Positions 17,574 to 31,186 are shown, counted from the first letter of the stretch. The stretch: 64,000 nt of DNA from Microbispora amethystogenes (GCF_016863015.1 NZ_BOOB01000003.1:62001-126000), one strand, 5' to 3'. Program-made: numbers and translations. The notes: a model not told the origin generated them from the sequence alone.

Positions 17574-18818
17574 TCAGGCCGGATCGCGCTCCAGAGGGCA
17601 GCTCATGCAGCGGGGCCCGCCCCGTCCCCGGCCGAGTTCGCTGCCGCGGATCGGGATGACCTCGATGCCGTGCCGGCGCAGGTGGTTGTTGGTCGTGGTG
17701 TTGCGCTCGTAGGCGACGACCACTCCCGGCTCCAGGGCCAGCACGTTGCAGCCGTCGTCCCACTGCTCGCGCTCGGCCGCGTGCACGTCCTGCGTCGGCG
17801 TGAGGACCTTGATGTCGTCCAGGCCGAGGGCCCGCGCGATCGCCCGGTGCATGTCCTCGGGCGGATGGTCGGTGACCTTCAGCTCCTTGTCGGTGTCGCC
17901 CGGCTCCACCGTGTACGACGGCAGCATGCCGAGCCCGGCGTACTTCGTGAACACCCCCACGTCGACGTTGGTCATCACGGTGTCGAGGTGCATGAACGCG
18001 CGGGTCTTGGGGAGGTCGAGCGCCACGATGCGGGTCGCCGCGCCCGCGCGGAAGAGGTTCGTCGCGAGCATCTCGACCGCCTGCGGCTGGGTGCGCTCGC
18101 TCATCCCGACGAGCACGACGCCGTCGCCGAGCACCAGCACGTCGCCGCCCTCGATGGTGGCCGGGGCCATGCGGGTGCCGTCGTACCAGACGTCGAACCC
18201 CCCGCCGGACGGGTCGCCGTAGCCCGGGGCGAACATCGGGTGCCACCGGTAGACCGCCTCGAAGTTGAGGGTCTCGCGCCTGCGCGCCTTCTTGCGCATG
18301 GCGTTGATGGACACCCCGCCGTACACCCAGCAGGAGGTGTCGCGGGCGAACAGGTGGTTCGGCAGCGGCGGGAGGACGAAGTCGTCCAGGCCGAGGGCGT
18401 GGAAGACGACCGACCCCGGGTCGCAGCCCAGCTCCCTGATCTCGCGCTTGGTGATCCCGCCGGTCAGGTACGGCGCGAGTGTGGCGCCGTCGAGGGCGTC
18501 CAGCGTGTTGCGGATCGCGTCGGCGGCGAGTGGGCCGAACCAGTGCTCGTCGACGCTGCCGTCGAGGATGTGCTTGCGCGCATCGGGGACCTCGATCACC
18601 TCCCGGAGGAGGTCGCCGAGGTGGTGCACCGTGACGCCGCGCGCGGTGAGCACCTCGCACCACTCACGGTGCTCCTCCAGCGCGCGCTGCACCCAGAGCA
18701 CGTCGTCGAAGAGCAGGCCGTCCTTGTTGCCGGGGGTGAGCCGCTTGAGCGCCAGTTCGGGGATGTCGACCAGGACCTGGCGGAGCCTGCCCACCTCCGA
18801 GCCCACGAAGAAAGTCAT
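17574..18818 (-). CDS. arcA: arginine deiminase
   Basis: Hydrolyses L-arginine to citrulline and ammonia. 414 aa with the complete guanidino-hydrolase active site: [10 protein letters not shown] (about 148-157), [11 protein letters not shown] (about 224-234), FMHLDTVMT (about 275-283), [14 protein letters not shown], and the catalytic cysteine in [10 protein letters not shown] near the C-terminus. No arcB, arcC or arginine/ornithine antiporter gene is beside it, so the full ATP-yielding ADI pathway is not encoded here. It is convergent with the HEPN gene and codirectional with bldD upstream. Confidence 0.95.
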   Translation of the reverse strand: MTFFVGSEVGRLRQVLVDIPELALKRLTPGNKDGLLFDDVLWVQRALEEHREWCEVLTARGVTVHHLGDLLREVIEVPDARKHILDGSVDEHWFGPLAADAIRNTLDALDGATLAPYLTGGITKREIRELGCDPGSVVFHALGLDDFVLPPLPNHLFARDTSCWVYGGVSINAMRKKARRRETLNFEAVYRWHPMFAPGYGDPSGGGFDVWYDGTRMAPATIEGGDVLVLGDGVVLVGMSERTQPQAVEMLATNLFRAGAATRIVALDLPKTRAFMHLDTVMTNVDVGVFTKYAGLGMLPSYTVEPGDTDKELKVTDHPPEDMHRAIARALGLDDIKVLTPTQDVHAAEREQWDDGCNVLALEPGVVVAYERNTTTNNHLRRHGIEVIPIRGSELGRGRGGPRCMSCPLERDPA

Positions 18819-18923
18819 GTCCTGTCCTATCCCCGTATGACAGGAATCACTCGTGACGCGGCTCCCCGGCGCGGAGGGGACCGACGGGGGCCGCCGCGGC
18901 GGCCCGGCGGCCGGAAGGAGCGG

Positions 18924-19418
18924 TCAGAAGGACTCGACGGCGCGGCGGGCCTCGGCGTCGAGCACGCCCCAGTTGATGAACTCCTCGGTCAGCTCGACGG
19001 GCGACTTGTCGTAGATGACCGCCAGCGAGCGCAGGTCCTCCTGCCGGATGGACAGCACCTTGCCGTTGTAGTCACCCCGCTGGCTCTGGATCGTGGCCGC
19101 GTAGCGGGCCAGCGGACCGGCCTTGTCCTTCGGCAGCTGCGACAGCCGCTCCAGGTCGATGACCAGCTTGGGAGCCGGCGCGAGCGGGCTGGGCGCGGCC
19201 CCGCCGGGCAGCAACTCGGAGACGGGCACCCCGTAGAAGTCCGCGAGCTCGGCGAGCTTCTGCACGGTCACCGCACGGTCGCCCCGCTCGTAGGAGCCCA
19301 CGACGACGGCCTTCCACCGGCCGCGGGACTTCTCTTCGACACCGTGCAGGGACAACCCCTGCTGGGTCCGGATGGCGCGCAGGCGCGCGCCCAGCGACTT
19401 GGCGTAGTCAGACGGCAT
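18924..19418 (-). CDS. bldD: developmental repressor BldD
   Basis: Master regulator that represses sporulation genes during vegetative growth when dimerised by tetrameric c-di-GMP. 164 aa. N-terminal XRE helix-turn-helix (about 10-66: GARLRAIRTQQGLSLHGVEE, VVVGSYERGDRAVTVQKL), linker, and C-terminal effector domain. The ligand signature RGD-x8-RQED is exact, with R114-G-D116 and R125-Q-E-D128 at the numbering known for Streptomyces BldD. It marks the organism as having BldD/c-di-GMP developmental control. Confidence 0.96.
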   Translation of the reverse strand: MPSDYAKSLGARLRAIRTQQGLSLHGVEEKSRGRWKAVVVGSYERGDRAVTVQKLAELADFYGVPVSELLPGGAAPSPLAPAPKLVIDLERLSQLPKDKAGPLARYAATIQSQRGDYNGKVLSIRQEDLRSLAVIYDKSPVELTEEFINWGVLDAEARRAVESF

Positions 19419-19641
19419 CGTGTGGCCCCCGGCTTTCTATGTCTCTTCTCACTTGATTGTGCGTCCTTGTCCTAAGCGTTCCGAACACCGGGGCTGGCAC
19501 CGGGACTGGCACTGGGCCCGGCACCTTCGGTGACCGCTGCGTCGGGTTTTACCCAGGAAGGTCGCGTGTTGTGGTTACGGACAGTGACGGTAAAGCCGAC
19601 ACTCCCAAAGGTCAAGCTGATTGGAAAAAAGAGCGCCAAAC

Positions 19642-19653
19642 AGTGCTCTCACC
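19642..19653. promoter_or_regulatory. possible BldD-like site between bldD and pyrR
   Basis: AGTGCTCTCACC resembles the AGTG-n-TCACC half-site arrangement of BldD targets. BldD is known to autoregulate, but this site is nearly 230 bp from the bldD start, so the assignment is weak. Confidence 0.25.
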
Positions 19654-19714
19654 GAAATCCCCGACACCCGATGTGATGCGGCTTCCGATCCGTCGAGGGC
19701 CGGGGGCGGGCGTC

Positions 19715-19761
19715 GCCCTCCCGTCGCATCACCCCTGGCGGGAGGGGGGATGACGGAGGGC
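19715..19761. repeat. imperfect long inverted repeat upstream of pyrR
   Basis: Arms GCCCTCC (19715-19721) and GGAGGGC (19755-19761) enclose further matching blocks (CGTC/GAC, CATC/GATG, CCCCT/AGGGG) around a short GGCGG loop. The remaining part of the 415-bp bldD-pyrR gap (19419-19714) is AT-richer promoter DNA with no other feature I can support. Confidence 0.45.
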
Positions 19762-19797
19762 CCTGATACTCTATGCAGACCTGACACCCTTTTAAGA

Positions 19798-19815
19798 CCC
19801 GTCCCGTGAGGCGGG
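19798..19815 (+). promoter_or_regulatory. PyrR-binding RNA hairpin at the pyr operon ribosome-binding site
   Basis: CCCG (19798-19801) pairs with CGGG (19812-19815) around the loop UCCCGUGAGG. The loop plus the first stem base fits the PyrR recognition consensus UCCnGnGAGGY exactly. It sits directly before the AAAGGTGG ribosome-binding site of pyrR. PyrR-UMP binding should therefore block translation, as described for mycobacterial pyr leaders, rather than act by a Bacillus-type attenuator. Confidence 0.78.
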
Positions 19816-19833
19816 AAAGGTGGTGACTTTTTC

Positions 19834-20391
19834 ATGTCCGATGCCCAAAATCAGGCCCGTGCCGTCCTGGAGGGGCCCGACATCCACCGGGCGCTCACGC
19901 GGATCGCGCACGAGATCCTGGAGCGGACGAGAGGCGCCGAGAGCGTCGTCCTGCTCGGCATCCCCACCCGCGGCGCCACCCTGGCCCACCGGATCGCCGG
20001 CCGGATCGCGCAGTTCGAGGGGATCAAGGTCCCCGTCGGCGCGATCGACATCACGATGTACCGCGACGACCTCCGCCTGCGCCCGGCGCGCCCGCTCGGC
20101 CGCACCGAGCTTCCCCCGGACGGCGTGGACGGCAGGACCGTCGTCCTCGTGGACGACGTCCTCTTCTCCGGGCGCACGGTGCGCGCCGCGCTCGACGCGC
20201 TGAACGACGTCGGCAGGCCCCGGGCGGTCCAGCTCGCGACGCTGGTGGACCGCGGCCACCGGGAGCTGCCGATCCGCGCCGACTACGTCGGCAAGAACCT
20301 GCCGACCTCCAAGAGCGAGAAGGTCAAGGTCTTCCTGCAGGAGACGGACGGGCGCGACGCGGTCGTGCTCATCAAGGGGGACGACCGATGA
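19834..20391 (+). CDS. pyrR: PyrR: pyr operon regulator / uracil phosphoribosyltransferase
   Basis: 185-aa RNA-binding regulator of pyrimidine synthesis with PRPP-dependent UPRTase fold. PRPP loop [21 protein letters not shown] (about 104-124), [13 protein letters not shown] (about 45-57) and [12 protein letters not shown] (about 70-81) are typical. First gene of an eight-gene pyr operon, with its own binding hairpin just upstream. Its stop overlaps the pyrB start (ATGA). Confidence 0.96.
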   Translation: MSDAQNQARAVLEGPDIHRALTRIAHEILERTRGAESVVLLGIPTRGATLAHRIAGRIAQFEGIKVPVGAIDITMYRDDLRLRPARPLGRTELPPDGVDGRTVVLVDDVLFSGRTVRAALDALNDVGRPRAVQLATLVDRGHRELPIRADYVGKNLPTSKSEKVKVFLQETDGRDAVVLIKGDDR

Positions 20392-21323
20392 AGTCGCACC
20401 TGCTCTCGACCGGCGACCTCAGCCGCGACGACGCCCTCCTCATCCTCGACACGGCGGAGGAGCTGGCCCGGGTCTCGCAGCGGTCGATCAAGAAACTGCC
20501 GACGCTGCGCGGCCGGACGGTGGTGAACCTCTTCTTCGAGGACTCCACCCGGACCCGCATCTCCTTCGAGGCCGCGGCCAAGCGCCTGTCGGCCGATGTG
20601 ATCAACTTCTCGGCCAAGGGGTCGAGCGTGTCCAAGGGCGAGTCGCTGAAGGACACCGCGCTCACCCTGGAGGCCATGGGCGCCGACGCCGTGGTGATCC
20701 GGCACAGCGCCTCGGGCGCGCCGCACCGCCTGGCCAACTGGGTGCGCGGCAGCGTGGTGAACGCCGGCGACGGCACCCACGAGCATCCGACGCAGGCGCT
20801 GCTCGACGCGTTCAGCATCCGCCGCAGGCTCGGCCGGCTCGACGGACTGAAGATCTCGATCGTCGGCGACGTGCTGCACAGCCGGGTCGCCCGGTCGAAC
20901 GTGCTGCTGCTGCACACGCTCGGCGCCGAGGTCACTCTGGTCGCGCCGCCGACCCTGCTGCCGGTGGCGGTCGAGAGCTGGCCCTGCCAGGTCTCGTACG
21001 ACCTCGACGCGGTGCTGCCGAAGTCGGACGTCGTGATGATGCTGCGGGTCCAGCTCGAACGGATGAACGCGGCCTACTTCCCCTCGGCGCGGGAGTACAG
21101 CCGCCGCTACGGCCTCGACCGCGACCGCTTCGCCCGCCTGCACGACGACGCGATCGTCATGCACCCCGGGCCGATGAACCGCGGCATGGAGATCTCCGCG
21201 GAGGTCGCCGACTCGCCGCGCTCGACGATCGTCGAGCAGGTCGGCAACGGCGTGACGGTCCGGATGGCCGTCCTCTATCTGCTGCTCGGCGGTTCCGAGC
21301 CCGCCATCGGAGGTGCCGAATGA
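20388..21323 (+). CDS. pyrB: aspartate carbamoyltransferase catalytic subunit
   Basis: Condenses carbamoyl phosphate with aspartate. 311 aa. Carbamoyl-phosphate loop [13 protein letters not shown] (about 49-61), [10 protein letters not shown] (about 131-140), carbamoyl-phosphate/aspartate domain hinge, and [11 protein letters not shown] (about 260-270). No pyrI regulatory subunit follows, as usual for Gram-positives. It overlaps pyrR and pyrC by four bases at each end, so the three are translationally coupled. Confidence 0.97.
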   Translation: MKSHLLSTGDLSRDDALLILDTAEELARVSQRSIKKLPTLRGRTVVNLFFEDSTRTRISFEAAAKRLSADVINFSAKGSSVSKGESLKDTALTLEAMGADAVVIRHSASGAPHRLANWVRGSVVNAGDGTHEHPTQALLDAFSIRRRLGRLDGLKISIVGDVLHSRVARSNVLLLHTLGAEVTLVAPPTLLPVAVESWPCQVSYDLDAVLPKSDVVMMLRVQLERMNAAYFPSAREYSRRYGLDRDRFARLHDDAIVMHPGPMNRGMEISAEVADSPRSTIVEQVGNGVTVRMAVLYLLLGGSEPAIGGAE

Positions 21324-22651
21324 GCGCGTACGACCTTCACGAGGGAGCTGTGACCACCATCCTCATCAGGGGCGCCCGCATCCTGGGCGGCGCCCCGCGC
21401 GACATCCTGCTGCGCGACGGCCTCGTGGCCGAGATCGGCGACCTCGCGGGCGCCGATGCCGGCCAGACGATCGACGCCGCCGGGCTGGTCGCCCTGCCCG
21501 GCCTCGTCGACCTGCACACCCATCTGCGCGAGCCGGGCCGGGAGGACGCCGAGACCGTCGAGACCGGCACCCAGGCCGCGGCGCGCGGCGGCTACACCGC
21601 CGTCCACGCGATGGCCAACACCTCCCCGGTGGCCGACACCGCCGGGGTGGTCGAGCAGGTCTGGCGGCTCGGCCAGGAGTCCGGCCACTGCGACGTCCAG
21701 CCCGTCGGCGCGGTGACCTCCGGCCTGGAGGGCCGCCAGCTCGCCGAACTCGGCGCGATGGCCGACTCCGCGGCCCGCGTCCGGGTCTTCTCCGACGACG
21801 GGAAGTGCGTCTCGGACGCGGTGCTGATGCGCCGGGCGCTGGAGTACGTCAAGGCGTTCGACGGCGTGGTCGCCCAGCACGCCCAGGAGCCCCGGCTCAC
21901 CGAGGGCGCCCAGCTCAACGAGGGCGAGGTGTCGGCCAGGCTCGGCCTGACCGGCTGGCCGGCCGTCGCCGAGGAGGCGATCATCGCCCGCGACTGCCTG
22001 CTCGCCGCGCACGTCGGCTCCCGGCTGCACGTCTGCCACGTCTCCACCGCGGGCTCCGTCGAGATCATCCGGTGGGCCAAGTCGAAGGGCTGGGACGTGA
22101 CCGCCGAGGTCACCCCGCACCACCTGCTGCTGACCGACTCCTGCGCGGAGACCTCGCCGCTCGGGCCGTACAACCCGATCTACAAGGTGAACCCGCCGCT
22201 GCGCACCGCCGAGGACGTGCGGGCGCTGCGCGAGGCCCTCGCCGACGGCACGATCGACTGCGTGGCCACCGACCACGCCCCCCACCCGGTCGAGGACAAG
22301 GAGACCGAGTGGGCCGCGGCGGCGATGGGCATGATCGGCTTGGAGACCGCCCTGCCGGTGGTCCAGGAGGCCATGGTCGAGACCGGGCTGCTCGACTGGG
22401 CCGGCGTCGCCGACCGCATGTCCGCGCGGCCGGCCAGGATCGGCCGCCTGGCCGGGCACGGCCGGCCCATCGAGCCCGGCGCGCCCGCCAACGTCACCCT
22501 GTACGACCCGTCGGTCCGGCGTCCCGTGGACCCCACCGCGATGGCGTCGAAGAGCCGGAACACCCCGTACGAGGGGATGACCCTGCCCGGCCACGTGGTC
22601 GCCACGTTCCTGCGCGGCCGCCCCACCGTTCTCGAAGGGAAGCTCGTATGA
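21320..22651 (+). CDS. pyrC: dihydroorotase
   Basis: Cyclises carbamoyl aspartate to dihydroorotate. 443 aa class I enzyme with the metal motif [13 protein letters not shown] (about 57-69), HAQEP, CHVSTAG (about 233-239), TPHHLLL (about 258-264) and the catalytic DHAPH (about 310-314). ATG 21320, with GGAGG 6 nt upstream and overlapping the pyrB stop, is preferred. A GTG at 21350 is closer to homolog starts but poorly spaced from its own purine run. It overlaps carA by four bases. Confidence 0.96.
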   Translation: MSAYDLHEGAVTTILIRGARILGGAPRDILLRDGLVAEIGDLAGADAGQTIDAAGLVALPGLVDLHTHLREPGREDAETVETGTQAAARGGYTAVHAMANTSPVADTAGVVEQVWRLGQESGHCDVQPVGAVTSGLEGRQLAELGAMADSAARVRVFSDDGKCVSDAVLMRRALEYVKAFDGVVAQHAQEPRLTEGAQLNEGEVSARLGLTGWPAVAEEAIIARDCLLAAHVGSRLHVCHVSTAGSVEIIRWAKSKGWDVTAEVTPHHLLLTDSCAETSPLGPYNPIYKVNPPLRTAEDVRALREALADGTIDCVATDHAPHPVEDKETEWAAAAMGMIGLETALPVVQEAMVETGLLDWAGVADRMSARPARIGRLAGHGRPIEPGAPANVTLYDPSVRRPVDPTAMASKSRNTPYEGMTLPGHVVATFLRGRPTVLEGKLV

Positions 22652-23755
22652 CAGCCCTGCTGGTTCTCGAGGACGGACGCGTCTTCGAGGGAACGCCGTA
22701 CGGCGCCGTGGGTGAGACGTTCGGCGAGATGGTCTTCAACACCGGCATGACCGGCTACCAGGAGACCCTCACCGACCCCTCCTACCACCGCCAGATCGTG
22801 GCGATGACCGCCCCCCACATCGGCAACACCGGCGTCAACGACGAGGACCCCGAGTCCCGCCGCGTCTGGGTCGCGGGCTACGTGGTGCGCGAGCCGTCGC
22901 GGATCCCCTCGAACTGGCGCTCCCGCCGGACCCTCGACGACTACCTGCGCGAGCAGGGCGTCGTCGGCATCGCCATGTCCGGCACCCGGGCCCTCACCCG
23001 CCACCTGCGCGAGCGCGGCGCGATGCGCGCCGGCGTCTTCAGCGAGGGCGGCGACGTCGCCGAACTGGTCGAGCGCGTGCGGCGCTCGCCCGGCATGGAG
23101 GGCGCCGACCTCGCCCGCGAGGTCAGCACGCCCGAGCCGTACGTCGTGCCGGCGCGCGGGCGCAAGCGCTTCACCGTCGCCGCGGTCGACCTCGGCATCA
23201 AGGCGATGACCCCCGAGCGGATGGCCGAGCGGGGCTGTGAGGTGCACGTGCTGCCCGCCACCGCCGGCGCCGCCGACATCCTCGCCCTCGGCCCCGACGG
23301 CGTCTTCTTCTCCAACGGCCCCGGCGACCCCGCCGCGGCCGGGTACGCGGTCGAGTCGCTGCGCGAGGTGCTGGACGCGAGCGTGCCGTTCTTCGGCATC
23401 TGCTTCGGCAACCAGATCCTCGGCCGGGCGCTCGGCCTCGGCACCTACAAGCTGCGGTACGGCCACCGCGGCGTGAACCAGCCCGTGCAGGACCGCAGGA
23501 CCGGCAAGGTCGAGATCTCCGCGCACAACCACGGCTTCGCCGTGCGGGCGCCGCTCGACGGGCCCTTCGAGACGCCGTACGGCGCGGCGGAGGTCAGCCA
23601 CGTCAACCTCAACGACGACTGCGTGGAGGGGCTGCGCCTGCTGGACCGCCCGGCGTTCAGCGTCCAGTACCACCCCGAGGCGGCGGCCGGCCCGCACGAC
23701 GCGGCCTACCTGTTCGACGAGTTCTGCGAGATCATGAACAAGAAGGGGGCCAAGG

Positions 23756-23763
<8 letters not shown>
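22648..23763 (+). CDS. carA: carbamoyl-phosphate synthase small (glutaminase) subunit
   Basis: Releases ammonia from glutamine for CarB. 371 aa. N-terminal interaction domain ([25 protein letters not shown]), then a class I amidotransferase with nucleophile Cys in [23 protein letters not shown] before it, and the His/Glu pair in [15 protein letters not shown] replaces the more common CLGH after the nucleophile, a variant seen in actinobacterial CarA. Its 3' end overlaps the carB start by 8 bases. Confidence 0.96.
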
Positions 23764-27034
<3,271 letters not shown>

Positions 27035-27076
27035 CCCGGGACAGCGGAGCGCGCCACGAGCGCAAAGGAGCAGGGA

Positions 27077-27934
27077 GTGGCCGGGAGTCCGGTTCAGGTC
27101 ACGGGCACGGTGCTGACGACGCGCCGGGTGGACGCCTACCATGCGCTCACCGTCGTCGCCCCGGGCATCGCCGACCGGTTCCGGCCCGGCCACTTCGTCA
27201 CGGTCGCCGTGGGCGGCCGGAACACCTCGATGCTCACCCGGCGGGCCTTCACCGTCCACGACGTGAAGCCGGACTACGGTGGCACGGTGGAGCTCGTCTT
27301 CGGCGTGCGCGGCGCGGGGACGGCCTGGCTCGCCGATCTCAGGGTGCGCGACACACTCGACCTGGTCGGCCCGCTGGGCCGGCCCTTCCCGCTGCCCCGT
27401 GACCCCTGCACCTGCGTGCTGGTGGGCGACGAGCACGGCTCGGCGGCGCTGTTCGCGCTGGGCGACGCGCTGCAGCAGCGGGGCTGCCGGGTCGACTTCG
27501 TGCTCGGGGCGCCGTCGGCCGACCGGGTCTTCGGCGCCCTGCGGGCCCGCCGGATGGGCGAGACGACCACGCTGACCACCGAGGACGGCTCCCTCGGCAT
27601 GCGCGGCAGGGTGACCGACGTGCTGCCCGGGGTGATCGCCGACGCGCGGGCCGACGTCGTCTACGCCTGCGGCCCGATGGAGACGCTGCGCGGCGTCACC
27701 GCGGTCGCGGCCGAGTTCGGCATCCCGGTGCAGGTCGCCGTGGAGGAGCGGATGGCGTGCGGCATCGGCGTCTGCATGACGTGCGTGGTGCCGGTCATCG
27801 GCGACGACGGCGTGACCCGGATGCTCCGCGCGTGCGCCGACGGGCCGGTGTTCCGCGGCGAGCGCGTGCGGTTCGACGACGTCGGAACGATCCCGTTCGA
27901 CGCGCTCGGCGCGCCAGGCGGACGGCATGCCTGA
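27077..27934 (+). CDS. pyrK: dihydroorotate dehydrogenase electron-transfer subunit
   Basis: 285-aa FAD/[2Fe-2S] protein that passes electrons from dihydroorotate dehydrogenase type 1B to NAD+. It has an N-terminal ferredoxin-reductase FAD domain (SMLTRRAFTVHDV) and an NAD domain with YACGPMETLR. The C-terminal cluster has four cysteines spaced CGIGVCMTC then CADG (about 232-260). GTG 27077 with AAAGGAG upstream. It lies 42 bases after carB and is paired with pyrD next. Confidence 0.93.
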   Translation: MAGSPVQVTGTVLTTRRVDAYHALTVVAPGIADRFRPGHFVTVAVGGRNTSMLTRRAFTVHDVKPDYGGTVELVFGVRGAGTAWLADLRVRDTLDLVGPLGRPFPLPRDPCTCVLVGDEHGSAALFALGDALQQRGCRVDFVLGAPSADRVFGALRARRMGETTTLTTEDGSLGMRGRVTDVLPGVIADARADVVYACGPMETLRGVTAVAAEFGIPVQVAVEERMACGIGVCMTCVVPVIGDDGVTRMLRACADGPVFRGERVRFDDVGTIPFDALGAPGGRHA

Positions 27935-27955
27935 GCCGGGGCGGAGGCGCCGGCG

Positions 27956-28930
27956 GTGATGGCCGACCTCCGGACCTATCTGGCGCACGTGGAACTGCCC
28001 AACCCGATCCTGACCGCCTCCGGCTGCGGCGGGACCGGCCGTGAGCTGGCCCAGTTCTCCGACGTCCACCGGCTGGGCGCGTTCGTCACCCGGTCGATCA
28101 CCATGGCCCCGCGCGCGGGACGGCCGACGCCGCGCATGGCCGAGACCCCCTCCGGGCTGCTGAACGCCGTGGGCCTCCAGGGCCCCGGCGTCGAGGCGTT
28201 CCTGGAGCGCGAGCTGCCCTGGCTGGCCGAGCGGGGCGCCCGCACGGTCGTGTCGATCGGCGGCGGCACCGTGACCGAGTACACCGCGCTGGCGCGGCGC
28301 CTGGCCGAGGTCTCCGGCGTCACCGCCGTCGAGGTCAACCTGTCGTGCCCGAACGTCGAGGACCGCGGCAGGGTGTTCGCCCGCGAGGGCTCGGCCGCCG
28401 CGGAGGTCGTGGCCTCGGTGCGCGCGGCCACGCCGTACGACGTGCCGGTGATCGCCAAGCTGTCGCCGGACGTGGCCGACATCGTCGCCGTCGCGCGCGC
28501 GTGCGTGGACGGAGGCGCCGACGCCCTCGCGATGATCAACACGCCGGTCGGGATGAGCATCGACGTGGACACGATGCGCCCCGCGCTCGCGGCCGGCACC
28601 GGGGGCCTGTCCGGCCCCGCCGTACGGCCCCTGGCGGTGCGCTGCGTGTGGCAGGTGCACGCCGCGCTGCCCGGGGTGCCGATCGTGGGCATGGGCGGCG
28701 TGACGACCGGCAGGGACGCCCTCGAGCTCGTCCTGGCGGGCGCCTGCGCCGTCGCGGTGGGCACGGCCCTGTTCCACGACCCCTACGCCTGCCCGCGCGT
28801 CCTCAGGGAGCTTGAGGAGCTTCTGCAGGCGCGCGGGTTCGACCGCCTCGCCGACGCCGTGGGCCTGGCCCACCGCCCGGCGGGCGCGCAACCACGCACA
28901 CGCACGGATCTCGAGGAGAGTTCGCTTTGA
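27956..28930 (+). CDS. pyrD: dihydroorotate dehydrogenase, catalytic subunit (class 1B)
   Basis: Oxidises dihydroorotate to orotate with FMN. 324 aa TIM barrel. The base is a Cys in [13 protein letters not shown], as expected for class 1 rather than the Ser of membrane class 2. FMN sites [17 protein letters not shown] and VAVGTALF are present. The presence of pyrK confirms the NAD-linked 1B type. GTG 27956 and ATG 27959 are both possible starts; GGAGG spacing favours the GTG. Overlaps pyrF by four bases. Confidence 0.94.
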   Translation: MMADLRTYLAHVELPNPILTASGCGGTGRELAQFSDVHRLGAFVTRSITMAPRAGRPTPRMAETPSGLLNAVGLQGPGVEAFLERELPWLAERGARTVVSIGGGTVTEYTALARRLAEVSGVTAVEVNLSCPNVEDRGRVFAREGSAAAEVVASVRAATPYDVPVIAKLSPDVADIVAVARACVDGGADALAMINTPVGMSIDVDTMRPALAAGTGGLSGPAVRPLAVRCVWQVHAALPGVPIVGMGGVTTGRDALELVLAGACAVAVGTALFHDPYACPRVLRELEELLQARGFDRLADAVGLAHRPAGAQPRTRTDLEESSL

Positions 28931-29637
28931 CCACGCCCGCCCCCATCGCCGTCGCCCTGGACGCGCCCGACCTGGAGACCGCGGCCCGCTGGGCCGGCCT
29001 GGTCACCCCGCACGTCTCCACGGTGAAGGTGGGACTGGAACTGTACCTGCGGTACGGGCCCGACGTGATCGCCTCGGTGCGCGGCGCGAGCGGCGTGCAG
29101 GTCTTCCTGGACCTGAAGCTGCACGACATCCCGAACACCGTGGGCGCCGCCGCCCGGGCCGTCGCCCGGCTCAAGCCCACCTACCTGACCGTGCACGCCG
29201 CAGGGGGTCCCGCCATGGTCAGGGCGGCCGTCGAGGCGTCCCCCGGCACGCGCATCGCGGCCGTGACGCTCCTGACGTCGCTCTCGGAGGCCGATCTCCG
29301 CGAGGTGGGCATCCAGGGACCCCCGGTCGACGCCGCGCGCCGTATGGCCGCCGTGGCCGTCGGAGCGGGGGCGCAGGCCCTGGTCTGCTCGCCCCGGGAG
29401 GTCGCCGCGGTGCGGGCGGAGGTCGGTCCGGAGATCACGCTCATCACCCCCGGCGTACGGCCCGCGGGAGCCGAGACGCAGGACCAGGCGAGGGTGGCCA
29501 CCCCCGAGCACGCCGTCGCCCAGGGGGCCGACCTCCTCGTGATCGGGCGGCCCATCACCGGGGCGCCCGACCCCGGCGCCGCCGCCGCCGCGATCGCCGC
29601 CGCGCTCCGCCGCGTGCGCCCCGTGGGCACTCCGTGA
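28927..29637 (+). CDS. pyrF: orotidine 5'-phosphate decarboxylase
   Basis: Last step to UMP. 236 aa with catalytic tetrad segment [14 protein letters not shown] (about 59-72), KVGLELY (about 35-41) and the phosphate-binding ITPGVRP and VIGRPIT loops. TTG start (28927), with GAGGAG 6 bases upstream, overlapping the pyrD stop. pyrE is not in the operon and must lie elsewhere. Confidence 0.95.
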   Translation: MTTPAPIAVALDAPDLETAARWAGLVTPHVSTVKVGLELYLRYGPDVIASVRGASGVQVFLDLKLHDIPNTVGAAARAVARLKPTYLTVHAAGGPAMVRAAVEASPGTRIAAVTLLTSLSEADLREVGIQGPPVDAARRMAAVAVGAGAQALVCSPREVAAVRAEVGPEITLITPGVRPAGAETQDQARVATPEHAVAQGADLLVIGRPITGAPDPGAAAAAIAAALRRVRPVGTP

Positions 29638-29736
29638 GCACCCCCTGAAAATCCCTGAACGTCTCATCGGGCCCGTCACCAAGCGTCATCCGGTTCCGGG
29701 CCTGCTGAGGCGGTTTTGATCTACACAGAGTAACTT

Positions 29737-29768
29737 TTCCAATACTGGAAGTAGTAAAATCAATTTTA
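29737..29768. promoter_or_regulatory. two palindromes in an AT-rich patch upstream of mihF
   Basis: TTCCA-ATAC-TGGAA (29737-29750) and TAAAAT-CA-ATTTTA (29755-29768) are both perfect inverted repeats. They lie in the most AT-rich stretch of the window, 100 bp before the integration host factor gene. They are candidate operators, possibly for autoregulation by the nucleoid protein. TTGCCG (29793) and TAGTTT (29816), 17 bp apart, could form the promoter. Confidence 0.5.
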
Positions 29769-29867
29769 TGGTCCGAGAACCGTCTCTTGACGTTGCCGAT
29801 ACGGCCAAGACCAGCTAGTTTCCCCCATCGTCCGAGTACATCGACATGAAATTCGAGGTGACCCGGC

Positions 29868-30191
29868 GTGGCTCTTCCTCCCCTGACCCCCGAGCAGCGC
29901 GCCGCAGCTCTTGAGAAGGCTGCCAAAGCACGCAAGGAGCGTGCCGAGGTCAAGAACCGGCTCAAGCACGGCGCGGTTTCTCTGGCTGAGGTGCTGAAGG
30001 ATGGGCAGACCGACGACGTCATCGGCAAGATGAAGGTCTCGGCTCTGCTGGAGTCGCTCCCTGGCGTCGGCAAGGTCCGCGCCAAGCAGCTCATGGAGCG
30101 CCTTGGTATCGCCGAATCCCGCCGTGTGCGGGGTCTCGGCGCCAACCAGCGCGCCTCCCTGGAGCGCGAGTTCGGCGGCGCCGAGAGCTGA
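29868..30191 (+). CDS. mihF: integration host factor, actinobacterial type
   Basis: Small nucleoid-associated DNA-bending protein (mIHF/sIHF), unrelated to the alpha/beta IHF of enterobacteria. 107 aa. Basic N-terminal helix region ([24 protein letters not shown]), then the helix-two-turn-helix DNA-binding part [24 protein letters not shown] (about 59-82), ending [18 protein letters not shown]. The GTG start follows GAGGTG. It is upstream of gmk-rpoZ-coaBC, the conserved actinobacterial order. Confidence 0.96.
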   Translation: MALPPLTPEQRAAALEKAAKARKERAEVKNRLKHGAVSLAEVLKDGQTDDVIGKMKVSALLESLPGVGKVRAKQLMERLGIAESRRVRGLGANQRASLEREFGGAES

Positions 30192-30228
30192 TCTCGGCGG
30201 CGTACGAACGAGTTCACGGGGGTACGGA

Positions 30229-30873
30229 GTGACCGACACGTCCTGGTCCGCTGGAGATCGGGCCCATGAGGCGGCCACCTGCAGCGGGTCCCGGGCACGC
30301 GGAGGTGACTCCACGCCCCGCCCGCGCCTGACGGTCCTGTCCGGTCCGTCGGGTGTGGGCAAGTCCACGGTCGTCGCCGAGCTCCGGCGGTCCCACCCGG
30401 AGGTGTGGCTGTCGGTCTCGGTGACAACCCGGAAACCCCGCCCGGGGGAGACGCACGGCGTGGAGTACTTCTTCGCCGGCAACGACGAGTTCGACCGGCT
30501 CGTCGCCTCCGGCGAGCTTCTCGAGTGGGCCGAGTTCGCCGGCAACCGGTACGGCACGCCCAGGCGTGCGGTGCTGGAGAAGCTGGCGGCGGGCGTCCCC
30601 ACTCTGCTGGAGATCGACCTGCAGGGCGCCAGGCAGGTGCGCAGGACCATGCCCGAGGCCCTGCTGGTGTTCCTGGCCCCGCCGACCTGGGAGGAGCTGG
30701 AGCGGCGGCTGCGCGGCCGCGGCACCGAGCCTCCCGACGTGATCGCCCGCCGTCTTGAGGCGGGGCGCGTCGAGATGGCGGCGGAGAAGGAGTTCGACCT
30801 CACCCTCGTCAACACGTCGGTCAATGACGTGTGCCACCGGCTGATAACCTTGCTGGGACACTCACCTAGCTAG
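30229..30873 (+). CDS. gmk: guanylate kinase
   Basis: Phosphorylates GMP to GDP. About 214 aa from GTG 30229. P-loop [12 protein letters not shown] (about 38-49), GMP-binding [21 protein letters not shown] (about 64-84), [13 protein letters not shown] and [12 protein letters not shown]. The N-terminal roughly 35 residues before the P-loop strand are not conserved. A GTG/ATG nearer the strand is absent, so the start is plausible but not certain. Confidence 0.93.
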   Translation: MTDTSWSAGDRAHEAATCSGSRARGGDSTPRPRLTVLSGPSGVGKSTVVAELRRSHPEVWLSVSVTTRKPRPGETHGVEYFFAGNDEFDRLVASGELLEWAEFAGNRYGTPRRAVLEKLAAGVPTLLEIDLQGARQVRRTMPEALLVFLAPPTWEELERRLRGRGTEPPDVIARRLEAGRVEMAAEKEFDLTLVNTSVNDVCHRLITLLGHSPS

Positions 30874-30886
30874 GGGAATCACTGAC

Positions 30887-31150
30887 GTGGCAAGCAGCGC
30901 CGCCTACGCGGAAGGCATCACCAACCCGTCGATCGACTCGCTCCTCGACATCGTCGACAGCAAGTACAGCCTTGTGATCATGGGTGCGAAGCGGGCGCGC
31001 CAGATCAACGCCTACTACTCCCAGCTCGGCGAGGGCCTGCTGGAGTACGTCGGCCCCCTCGTGGAGACCCACGCCCAGGAGAAGCCGCTGTCCATCGCCC
31101 TGCGCGAGGTCGCCGAGGGCCTGCTGACCTCCGAGCCCATCGAGGGCTGA
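30887..31150 (+). CDS. rpoZ: RNA polymerase omega subunit
   Basis: 87-aa omega chain that helps assemble the beta' subunit. Typical stretches: [32 protein letters not shown] (about 13-44) and [14 protein letters not shown] (about 67-80). GTG 30887, 13 bases after gmk. Confidence 0.96.
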   Translation: MASSAAYAEGITNPSIDSLLDIVDSKYSLVIMGAKRARQINAYYSQLGEGLLEYVGPLVETHAQEKPLSIALREVAEGLLTSEPIEG

Positions 31151-31186
31151 CCCCCGCCCCGCCCACGGACAAGCGGGAATCCCCGA

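Noticed and set aside
15763..18663. 966-codon minus-strand frame spanning the L,D-transpeptidase and HEPN genes
   Set aside because: Arg/Pro-rich shadow translation that crosses real genes, terminators and promoters.
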